Below are positions 23,921 through 34,007 of a stretch of DNA of 64,000 nt, piece after piece. Below the pieces are notes generated by a model, which was not told where the DNA came from, made no database searches, and was given only the letters and a program-made list of their open reading frames with translations. This DNA comes from Nissolia schottii. Its lineage: Eukaryota; Streptophyta; Magnoliopsida; Fabales; Fabaceae. Position numbers and translations under genes: made by a program. How positions within the stretch are numbered: the first letter of the stretch is position 1; each line of letters starts with the position of its first letter. The stretch is from the NCBI GenBank assembly GCA_003254905.1, contig QANU01058261.1:49975-113974 (forward strand), given 5' to 3'.

Positions 23921-26246
23921 CTAGTAACCTCCTTGTATAAAAGCATTCAAACGGTCGAGCTCCTGTCGATGCTCACTCACCACCGCACGAACCACGTCGC
24001 CGATGGACACCATGCCTAGCATCCCCTTGTCATTGATAACAGGGATGTGTCTGATCCTGTTATCTGAAAAAAGATGGGAGGGTGAAGGAACATGAGTTGT
24101 TGGTCTTATGTGATGCACCGATTTTTTTTTTTCCTTCCTTTTGCCAAGTTATGAGGGCATTTATTTCAGCTTATTTGGTTTTAAAAAATATCACTTTTTC
24201 AGATAAAAATAAAATTACTACTAATACAATTGAACCTATTTGGATAACAAAATATAGATAATCATAATCTTAAAAAAAAAGTAAAATTGTTTTCACAGTT
24301 TTAGTAGAAGATCAAAATAGTAGCTTCCAAAGACAATCTGTTTTCAGCCGTTTTAGCTCCATAAAAGTAATCAATTTGTTGCAATAACATTTTTCAAAAG
24401 TTGAACCAAACAAGCCCTACATATATATGATATACTTTAATTTTCTCCTCAAGGACCATAGAGTACCTGTCATCAGCTGCATTGCCTTCAAGACTTTGGT
24501 ATCAGGTGTGACTGTGATAAGTTTGTTCTGCAACCACCAAATCACAATGTTTCGGTATCATTAAATGGTTAGATTGAAAAAGAAATAAATGAGGTCTTCT
24601 ATGATTCCCATAATTTCAGCTTAGCCAACCCGATCGGCGGTATCAATGACTACCAAACTCCGCATCCAAATCAATCCAATCCAACACACAGACATATTTC
24701 AATTGGGGTAGGGGACCACTAATTAGGTGAACCACAAAAAAAAAACTCTCCAAAAAATTTGAAATGCATAAATAAAAAATAAGTAACCACAAGCAAAAGA
24801 TATTCTCCTATACAATAGAGGACAAGAACTTCTTATACCTCCTCAGTCATAATATCCCCAACCTTAGTCGACTTGGATGATCGTCCCTGGACGATTATCT
24901 TCCTGAGGTAATCTGGATAAGAGGATGACAAAATATGTATATAAATAAATGACCAAGCGACAAGTGTAACACTTTCATAGCTGCGTGTGTGTGTGTGTAT
25001 ATATTGGACCACTTACTGTGTCCAAAACTGCATTCATATACACATTAATGCAATTTCCCCATTATATTATACCGTGTTATTTTTTGGCTGGTTAATTAGC
25101 TTCTCCTCCGTATATTATGTTGTTCTTATGAAAGCAAGTGCAGGTCAAAGAAATTGCAGGTCAAAGAAATTACCAGGTGAAGAATTCAAAAGAATTTTAG
25201 GACTTGTAAAACAGTGTAGGAGAAAGTAATGGAGCAGATCCTAAAAAAAGAAGGGTCTATTTGGCTTCGGAATGCATTTCCTGTTATCATTTTGTTCGCT
25301 ATTTCTGAAACTTTATGAAAGAAATAGTGAAATACGAAAACATGAAGCAAAATGAAAATAAGGTGACAACTTTATAATTAACATTGAAGACAATAAATGA
25401 AAACAAAAGAACATTTTCTGAAGCCAAACAGAGTCATAGTCACCCCCCCCTTTTTGTGTTTGCTTATATAAATCCGAAATTTCGGCTTCATTTCTCCATA
25501 ATTTCCATCAATTTTTTCTGAGTTGCATTAGCAGAGAGATATTCTACATTCACAATACAATTCTTCGCACAACTGCATTTTTTCCACCCCAAAGTTTATA
25601 GGAAAAGCAACATTTAAATCATAAGCTTATCCCCTAGCAACATTGACCGCCTATTTTAGTTTACGTTCATAATCAATTTCGTAAATTACCATTACACTGC
25701 AATATTTCAAAGTAAAATTTAAAAAAATAAATAAATAAATCCACAATCCGGTACCTCTTTCTGTTATAATCCCTGCAATTGACTTCTGTTCATCAGGTTT
25801 CACGACCACCAGCGCTCCCACGTTGTGCTGGGTCATCTGCAATGGATGTCAATTCCAATCAACAAACATCAACCACTATAAGTGTGTGTTTGGGAAAGCT
25901 TTAAAATTAAATTTATTTCAATAATTGTTTATTTCAACAATCGCTTTTTATAACAGCTTTTATAAGGATCAAATATGCATACCGATTGAACAGCATCATA
26001 CACGGAGTCATTCGTGGTGCACCACAGCCAGGAGCCATCTGCACTCTTCCCCTTTCCTTTCAAGATGTCGGAGATTGTGGTGCTCTCGAAACCGTGCTCC
26101 TCCATCCGAGCAGGCGCGGCGGTGGACTCGAACCGCGAGAGCACGGCAGGCTGCAGCAGCGGGGAGCTTGCCAAGCGGATTCTTTGCAAAACAGCATTCT
26201 TGATGACATTCCCATGTGACAAAACACATCTTAATCCTCCTTGCAT
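23921..26246 (-). CDS. CBSX3: CBS domain-containing protein CBSX3, mitochondrial
   Basis: Five coding exons on the minus strand: 25983-26246, 25755-25836, 24839-24912, 24467-24527 and 23921-24063. All introns are GT-AG with consistent phases, giving 207 aa, the length of Arabidopsis CBSX3 (206 aa). The start MQGGLRCVLSHGN leads an Arg/Ala-rich mitochondrial presequence with LQRIRLASSPLL. Two CBS modules follow. The first covers SVYDAVQSMTQHNVGALVVV ... GIITERDYLRKI; the second covers VGDIMTEE ... DTKVLKAMQLMT and DNRIRHIPVINDKGMLGMVS, ending IGDVVRAVVSEHRQE. Paired CBS domains form one Bateman unit that binds adenosine nucleotides. CBSX3 regulates mitochondrial o-type thioredoxin and so respiratory redox state. 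A non-coding leader exon lies upstream. Confidence 0.95.
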
Positions 26247-26885
26247 TTTTTCCTTCTACTGTCAAATAAACAATAGAGATTAATTATACACTATACCCCT
26301 TAGAATCTTTTCATCTTGCAATGAACATAAACATCCTTTTCATCAACTGTTTAATCTTCAAGCAATAGGACCAATACCTCAAACATTAGGATCCATTTTA
26401 TTTACACAAATTCAATAAAACAAAACTCTTCAAGATCTTATGATAAGCTAAAAAAATAAACAGGAATTTAAAAAAAGAAAGAAAAAAAAAGAAAAGAAAG
26501 AAACACAACAAAACAAAACAAAACAAACAGAAGCTACAAAATTAAATCATCAAATCAATAGAAAAACTTGAATAATATCAAAATACAAAGGGTCAAAATT
26601 GATGGTAAAAACAGAAACATGGCAGCAATTCACCAAAACACAAGAACCCCATGAACCTAAATGACAGAAAGCACTGATCTTGGAGCAGATTTCATGAAAA
26701 AGAATCCGACTTTGATCTCACAAACAATAACAAGAAACAAAAAGAAACAAGAGAAAATGAACATAGATCTGACGAGAGAGAGAGAGAGAGAGAGAGAGAT
26801 GGAATACCTGAGATGAGGAAGAGAAAGAGAGTGGATTGGAATGAGCCCTAGGGAGACACTCACTGTCACTACTACACTTGTCTCT
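26247..26885 (-). promoter_or_regulatory. 5' leader of CBSX3 with a leader intron and GA/CT tract
   Basis: A short stretch (26247-26258) upstream of the ATG is preceded by an acceptor (atttgacag on the minus strand). The matching donor is at 26807 (cctcatctcag then gtattcc), so a 548-bp intron lies in the 5' UTR. A (CT)n run (26774-26799 as GA) starts just inside this intron. The leader exon covers about 26808-26885; its upper end is estimated. Leader introns often raise expression of plant housekeeping genes. Confidence 0.6.
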
Positions 26886-28039
26886 AAACTTGTACTTATA
26901 TTTTATTTCTCTCCTACAAAAGTGATCATCACTCCATAAAATCTAAAAATAATGAGAGTGGGGGCCACCTTTTATGTTTTGGATCTCTATCATATTATCC
27001 ATTTATTTCTTCATTCATGCTTCTTTTTTTTTTTTAATTTTCCTTTAACTATTAAGGACTTGAGCCTAAACATCATTTAATACACACGTGTGCTTGATCA
27101 CTGCATTAATACACACTTATGCTCAAGTTGTCCCGTCGCGCGTGTGAATTTCTCTCCCAACCTCTTTAACCCCGATTTATTATTCAATTAAATGTAGAGT
27201 TGCTTTTATTAGACACTTGTTCGTTGAGCTTTGTAAGTAGACCGCGTCTTAATAATAATAAAACTGTACCACCTTAATTTTAAGAAGATATGTTCAATTT
27301 TTAAGGAGGACAAAGTTCCCTTACTATTTTGGTAAAAAAAAAATCTAGAGATATACACTTGTTCTAATCCTCTCTTGATTTTTATGTTGCTAATATTGTT
27401 TATCTTATTTGTATACTCATCATACTAAAGAGCTCCTAACAAATTTTCACCATTTATTTAGTTACTAGAAGAGGTTATCTTTGTTGTTTGGTGTACCAAA
27501 ATCATTGTGTAAATGAGAGTTAGTGTGAAAATTCACATTTAATCCTAAAGGATTATTGGTTAGACTATTATTACTTTTACTTGTTGAAGGATTATATTGC
27601 CCATTTTTCCGCCGAATCAAAAAATTAAAAAAAAAAAAAGATTACATTGTCTGATACAATTTGTGGCATACTTGTTCTAAACCTTCCTCGTTGATTTCTT
27701 ACTTTCTAATATTGATGCTTTGTTATTTTAGAAACTCAAAAAAGTAGTACTACTACTGCATTCTCAAAATTTAAATGTCAAGTTATCATTATATGTATAT
27801 GCTTTAGTTATATAAGTATCAGTATATTGTAAGAATGTAAATCCGAGAAAAAGAAAAAGCATACTGTAAAATGCATCTCACATATAACATGGTGAGAGAA
27901 CTGTCTTTGATGTAACAACTTTTGTTTTTGTTGAAAAATTCTTGTTACTAATTTTGGCTAAACTTGAGTTTAGATCATTTGAAAATGCCAAGTTGAGATA
28001 GTTTTTATGGTGCTTCTAGTGAATTAAAAGTCCAAAAAT
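26886..28039. other. CBSX3 promoter side and spacer
   Basis: AT-rich sequence with no recognised gene. The CBSX3 promoter should lie in the first few hundred bases. Short open frames have no family resemblance. Confidence 0.45.
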
Positions 28040-29042
28040 GCTCCATGTACACCCTAAAATGATACACCCGTACATACACCCCTCTTTTATACAGTTTTAT
28101 ACGTAATTAATGATGATTATACGTAAAACGTATAATTATACACAATGCGCGCNNNNNNNNNNNNNNNNNNNNNNNNNNNNNNNNNNNNNNNNNNNNNNNN
28201 NNNNNNNNNNNNNNNNNNNNNNNNNNNNNNNNNNNNNNNNNNNNNNNNNNNNNNNNNNNNNNNNNNNNNNNNNNNNNNNNNNNNNNNNNNNNNNNNNNNN
28301 NNNNNNNNNNNNNNNNNNNNNNNNNNNNNNNNNNNNNNNNNNNNNNNNNNNNNNNNNNNNNNNNNNNNNNNNNNNNNNNNNNNNNNNNNNNNNNNNNNNN
28401 NNNNNNNNNNNNNNNNNNNNNNNNNNNNNNNNNNNNNNNNNNNNNNNNNNNNNNNNNNNNNNNNNNNNNNNNNNNNNNNNNNNNNNNNNNNNNNNNNNNN
28501 NNNNNNNNNNNNNNNNNNNNNNNNNNNNNNNNNNNNNNNNNNNNNNNNNNNNNNNNNNNNNNNNNNNNNNNNNNNNNNNNNNNNNNNNNNNNNNNNNNNN
28601 NNNNNNNNNNNNNNNNNNNNNNNNNNNNNNNNNNNNNNNNNNNNNNNNNNNNNNNNNNNNNNNNNNNNNNNNTTACAGCACTGTGATTTTATTCAAACAT
28701 ATCAGATTTTAGTGCAGAATCTGATATATGTGATTTTAGTGCAGAGAGCACAAAGTATTCGCAGGAACAGATTGGAGAAAGTGAAGAAGGCTGAAAATCA
28801 CAGAGAATGGAGAGAAAGGGGAAGACGAGGCGAAATAGAGTGAATAAAGAGAGTGAAGAGATGGAAGAACATGAAGGGGTTTCTCTGAAAACGAAAGGAA
28901 GTCGAAGTGGAAGCGGAAAGTGTGGCGTCACATGCGCTTTGATGTTAGTGGGAGAGAGAGTGGACGAGCGGTTATTTTGAGGGACCCACTATATTATAAT
29001 ACGGGTGTATGTATGGTGTATCATTATTAGGTGTACATGTAG
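28040..29042. mobile_element. transposon with TGTACACC-type termini, long copy interrupted by an N gap
   Basis: The left terminus gctccatgtacaccctaaaa and the right terminus, reverse-complemented gctacatgtacacctaataa, match each other and continue in step through gatacacc and tacatacaccc. They also match the 212-bp element at 20101-20312. The span includes 520 Ns. The readable interior on the right is purine-rich (gagagtgaagagatggaaga) and carries a run of GA-rich sequence. No transposase is readable. Confidence 0.6.
28153..28672. other. assembly gap (520 N)
   Basis: Unsequenced bases lying inside the long TGTACACC-terminus element. Open frames spanning it are artefacts. Confidence 0.99.
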
Positions 29043-30399
29043 CATCACTATTAAAAGTCTGACATAATTCTTGAATATTAGCTATTAAAATTCTAATAAA
29101 TGATAGAGATTGATTTACGTATAAGATGGTCAAACAATTATCTACGACTTGACTACTTTTGTTTTGCTGAAAAATTCTCACTGCTAAAATTGGTTGAACT
29201 CGAGTTTAGATCATTTGAGAAGGTCAAACTTAAGAGAATTTTTATGGGGAGATTATTGGTAATTAAAGACCATCATGGTCATTACCAAAAAGGACCATCA
29301 TGATTCTTGAATATTTTAGCTATTAAAATTATAATAAACGATAGAGAAAAGTTTTAAAAGAAAAAATTGTTTGATATCAAAATTAACCTAGAACATAAAT
29401 CAGGGGGTGTGGTTGAGTAAAATGGATTTATCCTCCATTTACAAAATGTTAGAGGTTTGATCTATGCTTTGAGTATGAAGTAGAATTAAATCTTCATGTC
29501 AGTTGTCTCACTTTTAAAAGTGTTTGCAAGATATGAAGGGATTAGGCACCAGACTCTGATGATTATGTAAAAAAAAACTAGAACATTTTACATTTACATT
29601 TCAATCTCTAAAAAAATCGTGCTTAATAAATCAATCATTCTATTAAAAGAAAAACCAGGTTAGTCTTTGAGATAGACTAATATGTTAAAAATTGATGCTT
29701 ACTTTAGGAATATTAAAAAAATTATTTAAAACTCAAAGGTTCACCATCATCCTTTGTTTCCTTTTCATTTTTTGGTCGTGAAAATTATCGTTAGCACGAG
29801 CCCAAAATGTGGCATTTTGAACCCAAACTGAACTTACTTGAGTTTGTACCTAAAGCCCAAATGTGCACTAAACTTCATTTACATTATCGTTAGCTTAATA
29901 ACATAATGAGTGAGACGTGGCTAATTTGAACAAGAAACAAAGAGTGATAAGTCCACGGTAACGTTTCTAGCGTTTTATCCCCAAAAAAAAAAAAAAAAGA
30001 ACTTGTAATGTGCACCCAAATTTAGTAGTTGTTGTAAGATTTTTTTACTCTTAGACAATGGCTCCATGATTCTAGAGTGTTTTAGCTCTTCAGAATTACG
30101 GGACTTACCTCTTATAACTTTACTAAGTGGTTTAGGACTTTGTCCCCCTTTATTTGGTCGTTGGTGTGCTCACATGTGTGTAGAAATGCTTTACTTTGGA
30201 ATGGCGAAGCTACTTATCACTTGAAAATGGTCATTTTATTAATAAATTTTACATACAAAAACATCCTATCGAGACTTAACAATGCTCGCCTCATGCTAGT
30301 TATGCCTCATCAAAACCTCTCTCTATTGGTCATTTTAGAGCAATCATTGGAGTATGAAAGAGTCCATCTACTAGCATGGTTTGAAAGTCCCTATTCCTA
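29043..30399. other. spacer with a possible tRNA-derived SINE
   Basis: No gene recognised. At about 29400-29580 a unit begins caggggtgtggttgagtaaa (resembling a pol III A box) and contains gaggtttgatct about 55 bp later (resembling a B box). It ends in an A run at 29570-29577. This would fit a diverged tRNA-derived SINE but is not proven. Confidence 0.35.
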
Positions 30400-31310
30400 C
30401 TATCTTACTAGGAGTGCTAACCCGAGCACTCTGGTGAGCTTCTATTGTTGTGTGGGCTCCTTGGCTGTCTCACGGGTTCCCTTGCCGGGCCCCCTTTTGG
30501 TTTCCTCCAGCCTTTTTCTTTCCTTCTCGGATACCCCTCTTCTGGGGGATTCCCTTGCTTCGACGCTGGGGAAGGCTTTCCTATCCTGCTTTTAGGGTCC
30601 TTCCTCGCGCCTTGGTTGTCACAAACATTTTCGATCTCTACAACAGAAACTATGTGGAACTGAAAACTTAATGTGGCTCGGGCATTGTACGCATCTTTAA
30701 GTGAGCATTGTAGCAAATTCGGGCTTCCTTCTGGTCGATGTTTACTATCCAAACCTCAGAGTTGACACAATGAACTTCAGGGCCAGATTAGGTGTGGACA
30801 CTATGGCACCGAAGGCATTTAGAGCCAGTCTTCCAAGGATCATATGGTATGGGTTGTCACAGTCTATGACAAGGAACTATAGTCTTTCTGTTTTGATCTT
30901 CAGTTCCTACCTAGGGTAGTTCTGAGTGTTATTACACCTCGGACTCGGACCCTTTCCCTTGAAAATCCTACTAGGTCGCCATTGTAGGGCTTTAATGCTA
31001 TCTTGGACAATTTCATTTTCCTAAAAGTGGTCAAGAAAAGGATCTCAACCGAGCTCCCTTGGTCCACCAACACCTTTTAATGATGTACTTTCCCACCACA
31101 ATGGTTATCACCATGCGCTTGTAGCTATTTTATCTATGCCTTAAAAATCATCATCACTGAACGATATCAAAGGTCCTTGATTCCTTGCTATAGGTGGAGG
31201 CTTGACATCCACCACCATCACTGATCACAAATGGCGTTTCTGCGTTGAGCTCATTTCTCCTTTGGCTGCAAAACCCCTAGAGATATGATTCATCATTCCT
31301 TGAAGGACCC
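30400..31310 (-). mobile_element. Ty3/gypsy remnant, gag-protease linker and protease region
   Basis: On the minus strand the broken frame contains ITIVVGKYII, KIALKPYNGDLVGFSRERV, RGVITLRTT, DCDNPYHMILGRLALNAFGA, IVSTPNLALKF and then a DQKEARICYNAHLK-type motif. These follow the order seen in plant gypsy polyproteins between gag and reverse transcriptase: the protease core and the NPYN.LLGRP.LN-type segment. Several stops and frame changes show that it is dead. The readable part covers about 30640-31260; the limits are approximate. Confidence 0.65.
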
Positions 31311-32426
31311 TAATATTAAAATAAATTTTAATCTAATATTTTTAAAATTAATTTATAAATTTTAAAAGGAAATAAATTTATGTATATATATTAAATATAA
31401 ATTTACCAAATAAAAATTATAATTATAAATATTTAATTTATGTTATCCATGCAATGCACGGAATTATATAACTAGTTTTTCAAAATTTTTGAAAGCAAAG
31501 AAATCTCCACCTTGTAAAACATCAATCACCAATTGTATTCAGAAGTTACATCAACAGCATTACATAGGATACAAATATTAAGTAGAATAAAAGCTATCTA
31601 TATTATGCTCACCAAATGAGAGTTTTGGTCTTCTTACTTGGAGCTTCAAAGGTTGTTAAAATACTAGTGTAGAACTTGAAGTATGTTATTATATCTTTCA
31701 CGTCACATACCTACTAATTGACTTGTTCATAACTTTGAATTCACTATAGAATATTGGTGTCACACCTAACCTTGTTGTCAGCAAATGTAAATGTCTTCTG
31801 GTAGGAAGCAAACAGGTGTATAAACAATGCCCCACATTCCCTATAACTATATAAAACTATTAATTTGATACATATAGGACCATAAAAATCAACCTCTATT
31901 AATTTGATACATATAGGACCATAACAATCAATCTTCTAATTATTTGTTCTTGAGTGAAAATGCATACAATATAATGTTGCCGGTTGCCTGCAGTCTATTA
32001 TAATTTATCTGAAGTTGATGAAAATACAAAACAAAAATTAAAATTAAGAGTCAAAACCCAATAATCTATTCCATTTCTCTTTTTCTTTTGGTACATAAAA
32101 AAAATTTAGAAGTAATCGACTAGAGCAAAGACATACCTCTAAATTTAACGAGCGTCTATAAAAGTACTTGTAAAACTCAAATCACGACAATACATGAGCA
32201 AATGGTTAATTAGGTGAACTAACCCAATTGCCATAGTCTATTTCAATTTTAAACAGCAAATAAAGATATGTTATTTGTACACAACGAAATAAACATAATC
32301 AACAAATGAGTGAGGTCCACCTCTATTTCTTTTCCAACCTTAAAATAGACCACACTCATTTTGTTTCTTAGTATCCATAATACACTCCTATTGTGCAGAA
32401 ATAACATATCTCTAGCAAATATGATG
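31311..32426. other. AT-rich spacer with a short direct repeat
   Basis: No gene recognised. A roughly 38-bp unit (attaatttgatacatatagg plus accataa.aatcaa) occurs twice in direct order, at about 31858 and 31898. The end nearest 32426 probably contains the 3' UTR of the protease gene. Confidence 0.4.
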
Positions 32427-34007
32427 CTAAACCTCATCACACCTCATGGGGCAATATCCCAACCTATACTTCTCTGTATCATACAAAATGTGAAAATTCT
32501 GCTGCATCAAATTCCCAATAATTGTGAGTTCTGAGTGTGGATTCTTCAAAATTGCCAAGCAAATAACCTCACCCGGTTCATATTGGTAGAAGTAGTTCTC
32601 TTTAGGGAAATTCCACACAGCCCCATCTGCAAAATGAATCCCAAATTCAGGCACATACACCTCTTCCTTCACCCTTGACACATTGTAACACGTGTCCATA
32701 ACAAAATCATCAACAACAATAGGATCTAGCTCAATCTTCTCCTTGAACTTCTCCATGATTATATCATAAGCTATGCTAGGGAAAAAAGTCAAGGTTGACC
32801 CTGAATCAATAATTGCACCACCACCATCTTCTAATGACCAATGCCAAGTTTGTTGAGGAATATCAAGCAATTCACCACCAACCATGATGGATTTTATTTG
32901 AAGATAGTAGAATGTGCCATCAGGGCTTTCTTGTGCATCAAGCAATGAAGTGAAGTTCAGTTTGGGGTTCCTCAATAGCTCCTTGTCCAATCCAAACACC
33001 AATTTGCTGCTAACACTTGTGTTTCTAAACATGTCACCAAGGCAATAAGAAAATGCGTTCCCATAAATTGGTTTCATTTGTGAGGCAAATGAAAGAGGAC
33101 CTCTCCCAAGCCCTAGAATTCCGGCAGCGCCATGGAAAAGACCCTTATTCCAATGGCCACAACCGAACATTACATTCACTGACGGCTTGCAGGGGTAAGT
33201 TTGCATACATCTGTCTTCCCCAGACCCTACCAAGTGGGAGCCTCGTGCACTGAGGCTCCCTTTGTTAGGCCAAGTGAGGTTCACAGTGAATTTTTCCAAC
33301 GCGAAATCTCCGGTTGTGTTTGAGCCATCTCCATAGTCATAGAAGTAAGGGCATGTTTGCTTCTCAGCATAGCAGGGCTGGAGAGGGTCTGGCGAAGAAA
33401 CAAGGCTGCAGCGCGGATCGTTGCAGGTTATGTCCTTATAGGAACTTGAGTCCTTTGGATCATAATGAGGTCCAATTTGATTAAAACAATCATGGCAAGG
33501 AACACATTGGATCCAACTGAGGTCACTCCCAGTGTCAAGTATCAACCAAACATGTTTAGGAGGTGTGCCTAAAAACATGTCTATGAAGTACTCTCCTGAG
33601 CCAAAAGAGGCACCAGGCACTAAGGTTGCCATGATATTATTACCCGAAAAATCATCTTCGGAAGATTTCGAAAATGCTTCTGAAGCAATATCTGGCTTGT
33701 ATTGTTGTGACATGATGTCTATGTTCTGTTTCTCTCTGAGTCTTCTGTGGAGGATCTGAATTCTGACCAAATCTTTGATTGTAGAGTCCATAAGATATGT
33801 TTTAGGCTCATTTCCTGGCCTTGGCTTGCGGTTTAGGTGTAACTTCGCCGATATAGCAGGATCTCCATCTTCTTTATTGCAGTTGGGAATTTGTGAATCG
33901 GCGAGAGCAGGATCATTGTCGTGATCATTAACATCAGTGTATGCTTTGAAATTGACAAGGAAAATTGAAAGGAGGAACAACAAAAGAAGGGAAAACTTTA
34001 AGACCAT
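32427..34007 (-). CDS. nepenthesin-type aspartyl protease (A1 family), intronless
   Basis: A single 526-aa open frame. Residues 1-23 form a hydrophobic signal peptide (LLLLFLLSIFLV). A propeptide-like stretch follows up to about 130. The mature domain starts near GSGEYFIDMFLGTPP. The two catalytic motifs are intact: DTGS with Asp158 and DSGS with Asp401. The Cys-rich nepenthesin-type insert follows the first site (CVPCHDCFNQ ... CNDPRC), and GILGLGRGPLSF and TIIGNLMQQNFHILYD mark the fold. The protein should be secreted or vacuolar. Residues about 249-276 are an extra segment relative to the family as I know it, coinciding with SINE-like DNA at 33187-33260. It sits before the conserved VMFGCGHWNKGLFHGAAG block. 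Activity is plausible, since no catalytic residue is hit, but folding of the insert is untested. Confidence 0.93.
   Translation of the reverse strand: MVLKFSLLLLFLLSIFLVNFKAYTDVNDHDNDPALADSQIPNCNKEDGDPAISAKLHLNRKPRPGNEPKTYLMDSTIKDLVRIQILHRRLREKQNIDIMSQQYKPDIASEAFSKSSEDDFSGNNIMATLVPGASFGSGEYFIDMFLGTPPKHVWLILDTGSDLSWIQCVPCHDCFNQIGPHYDPKDSSSYKDITCNDPRCSLVSSPDPLQPCYAEKQTCPYFYDYGDGSNTTGDFALEKFTVNLTWPNKGSLSARGSHLVGSGEDRCMQTYPCKPSVNVMFGCGHWNKGLFHGAAGILGLGRGPLSFASQMKPIYGNAFSYCLGDMFRNTSVSSKLVFGLDKELLRNPKLNFTSLLDAQESPDGTFYYLQIKSIMVGGELLDIPQQTWHWSLEDGGGAIIDSGSTLTFFPSIAYDIIMEKFKEKIELDPIVVDDFVMDTCYNVSRVKEEVYVPEFGIHFADGAVWNFPKENYFYQYEPGEVICLAILKNPHSELTIIGNLMQQNFHILYDTEKYRLGYCPMRCDEV
33187..33260 (-). repeat. 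SINE-like (Au-type) segment inside the protease coding frame
   Basis: On the minus strand this stretch reads gggagcctcagtgcacgagg, then ctcccacttggtagggtctg, gggaagacagatgtatgcaa and acttacccctgca. This is the internal consensus style of the plant Au SINE (gtgcac.aggctcccac, gggtctggggag, atgtacgcagccttaccc). The reading frame stays open through it. The match was made from memory of the family and not by alignment. Confidence 0.6.

Noticed and set aside
28110..28843. Open frames spanning the N gap
   Set aside because: They exist only because Ns are translated as X; the real parts are a few codons.
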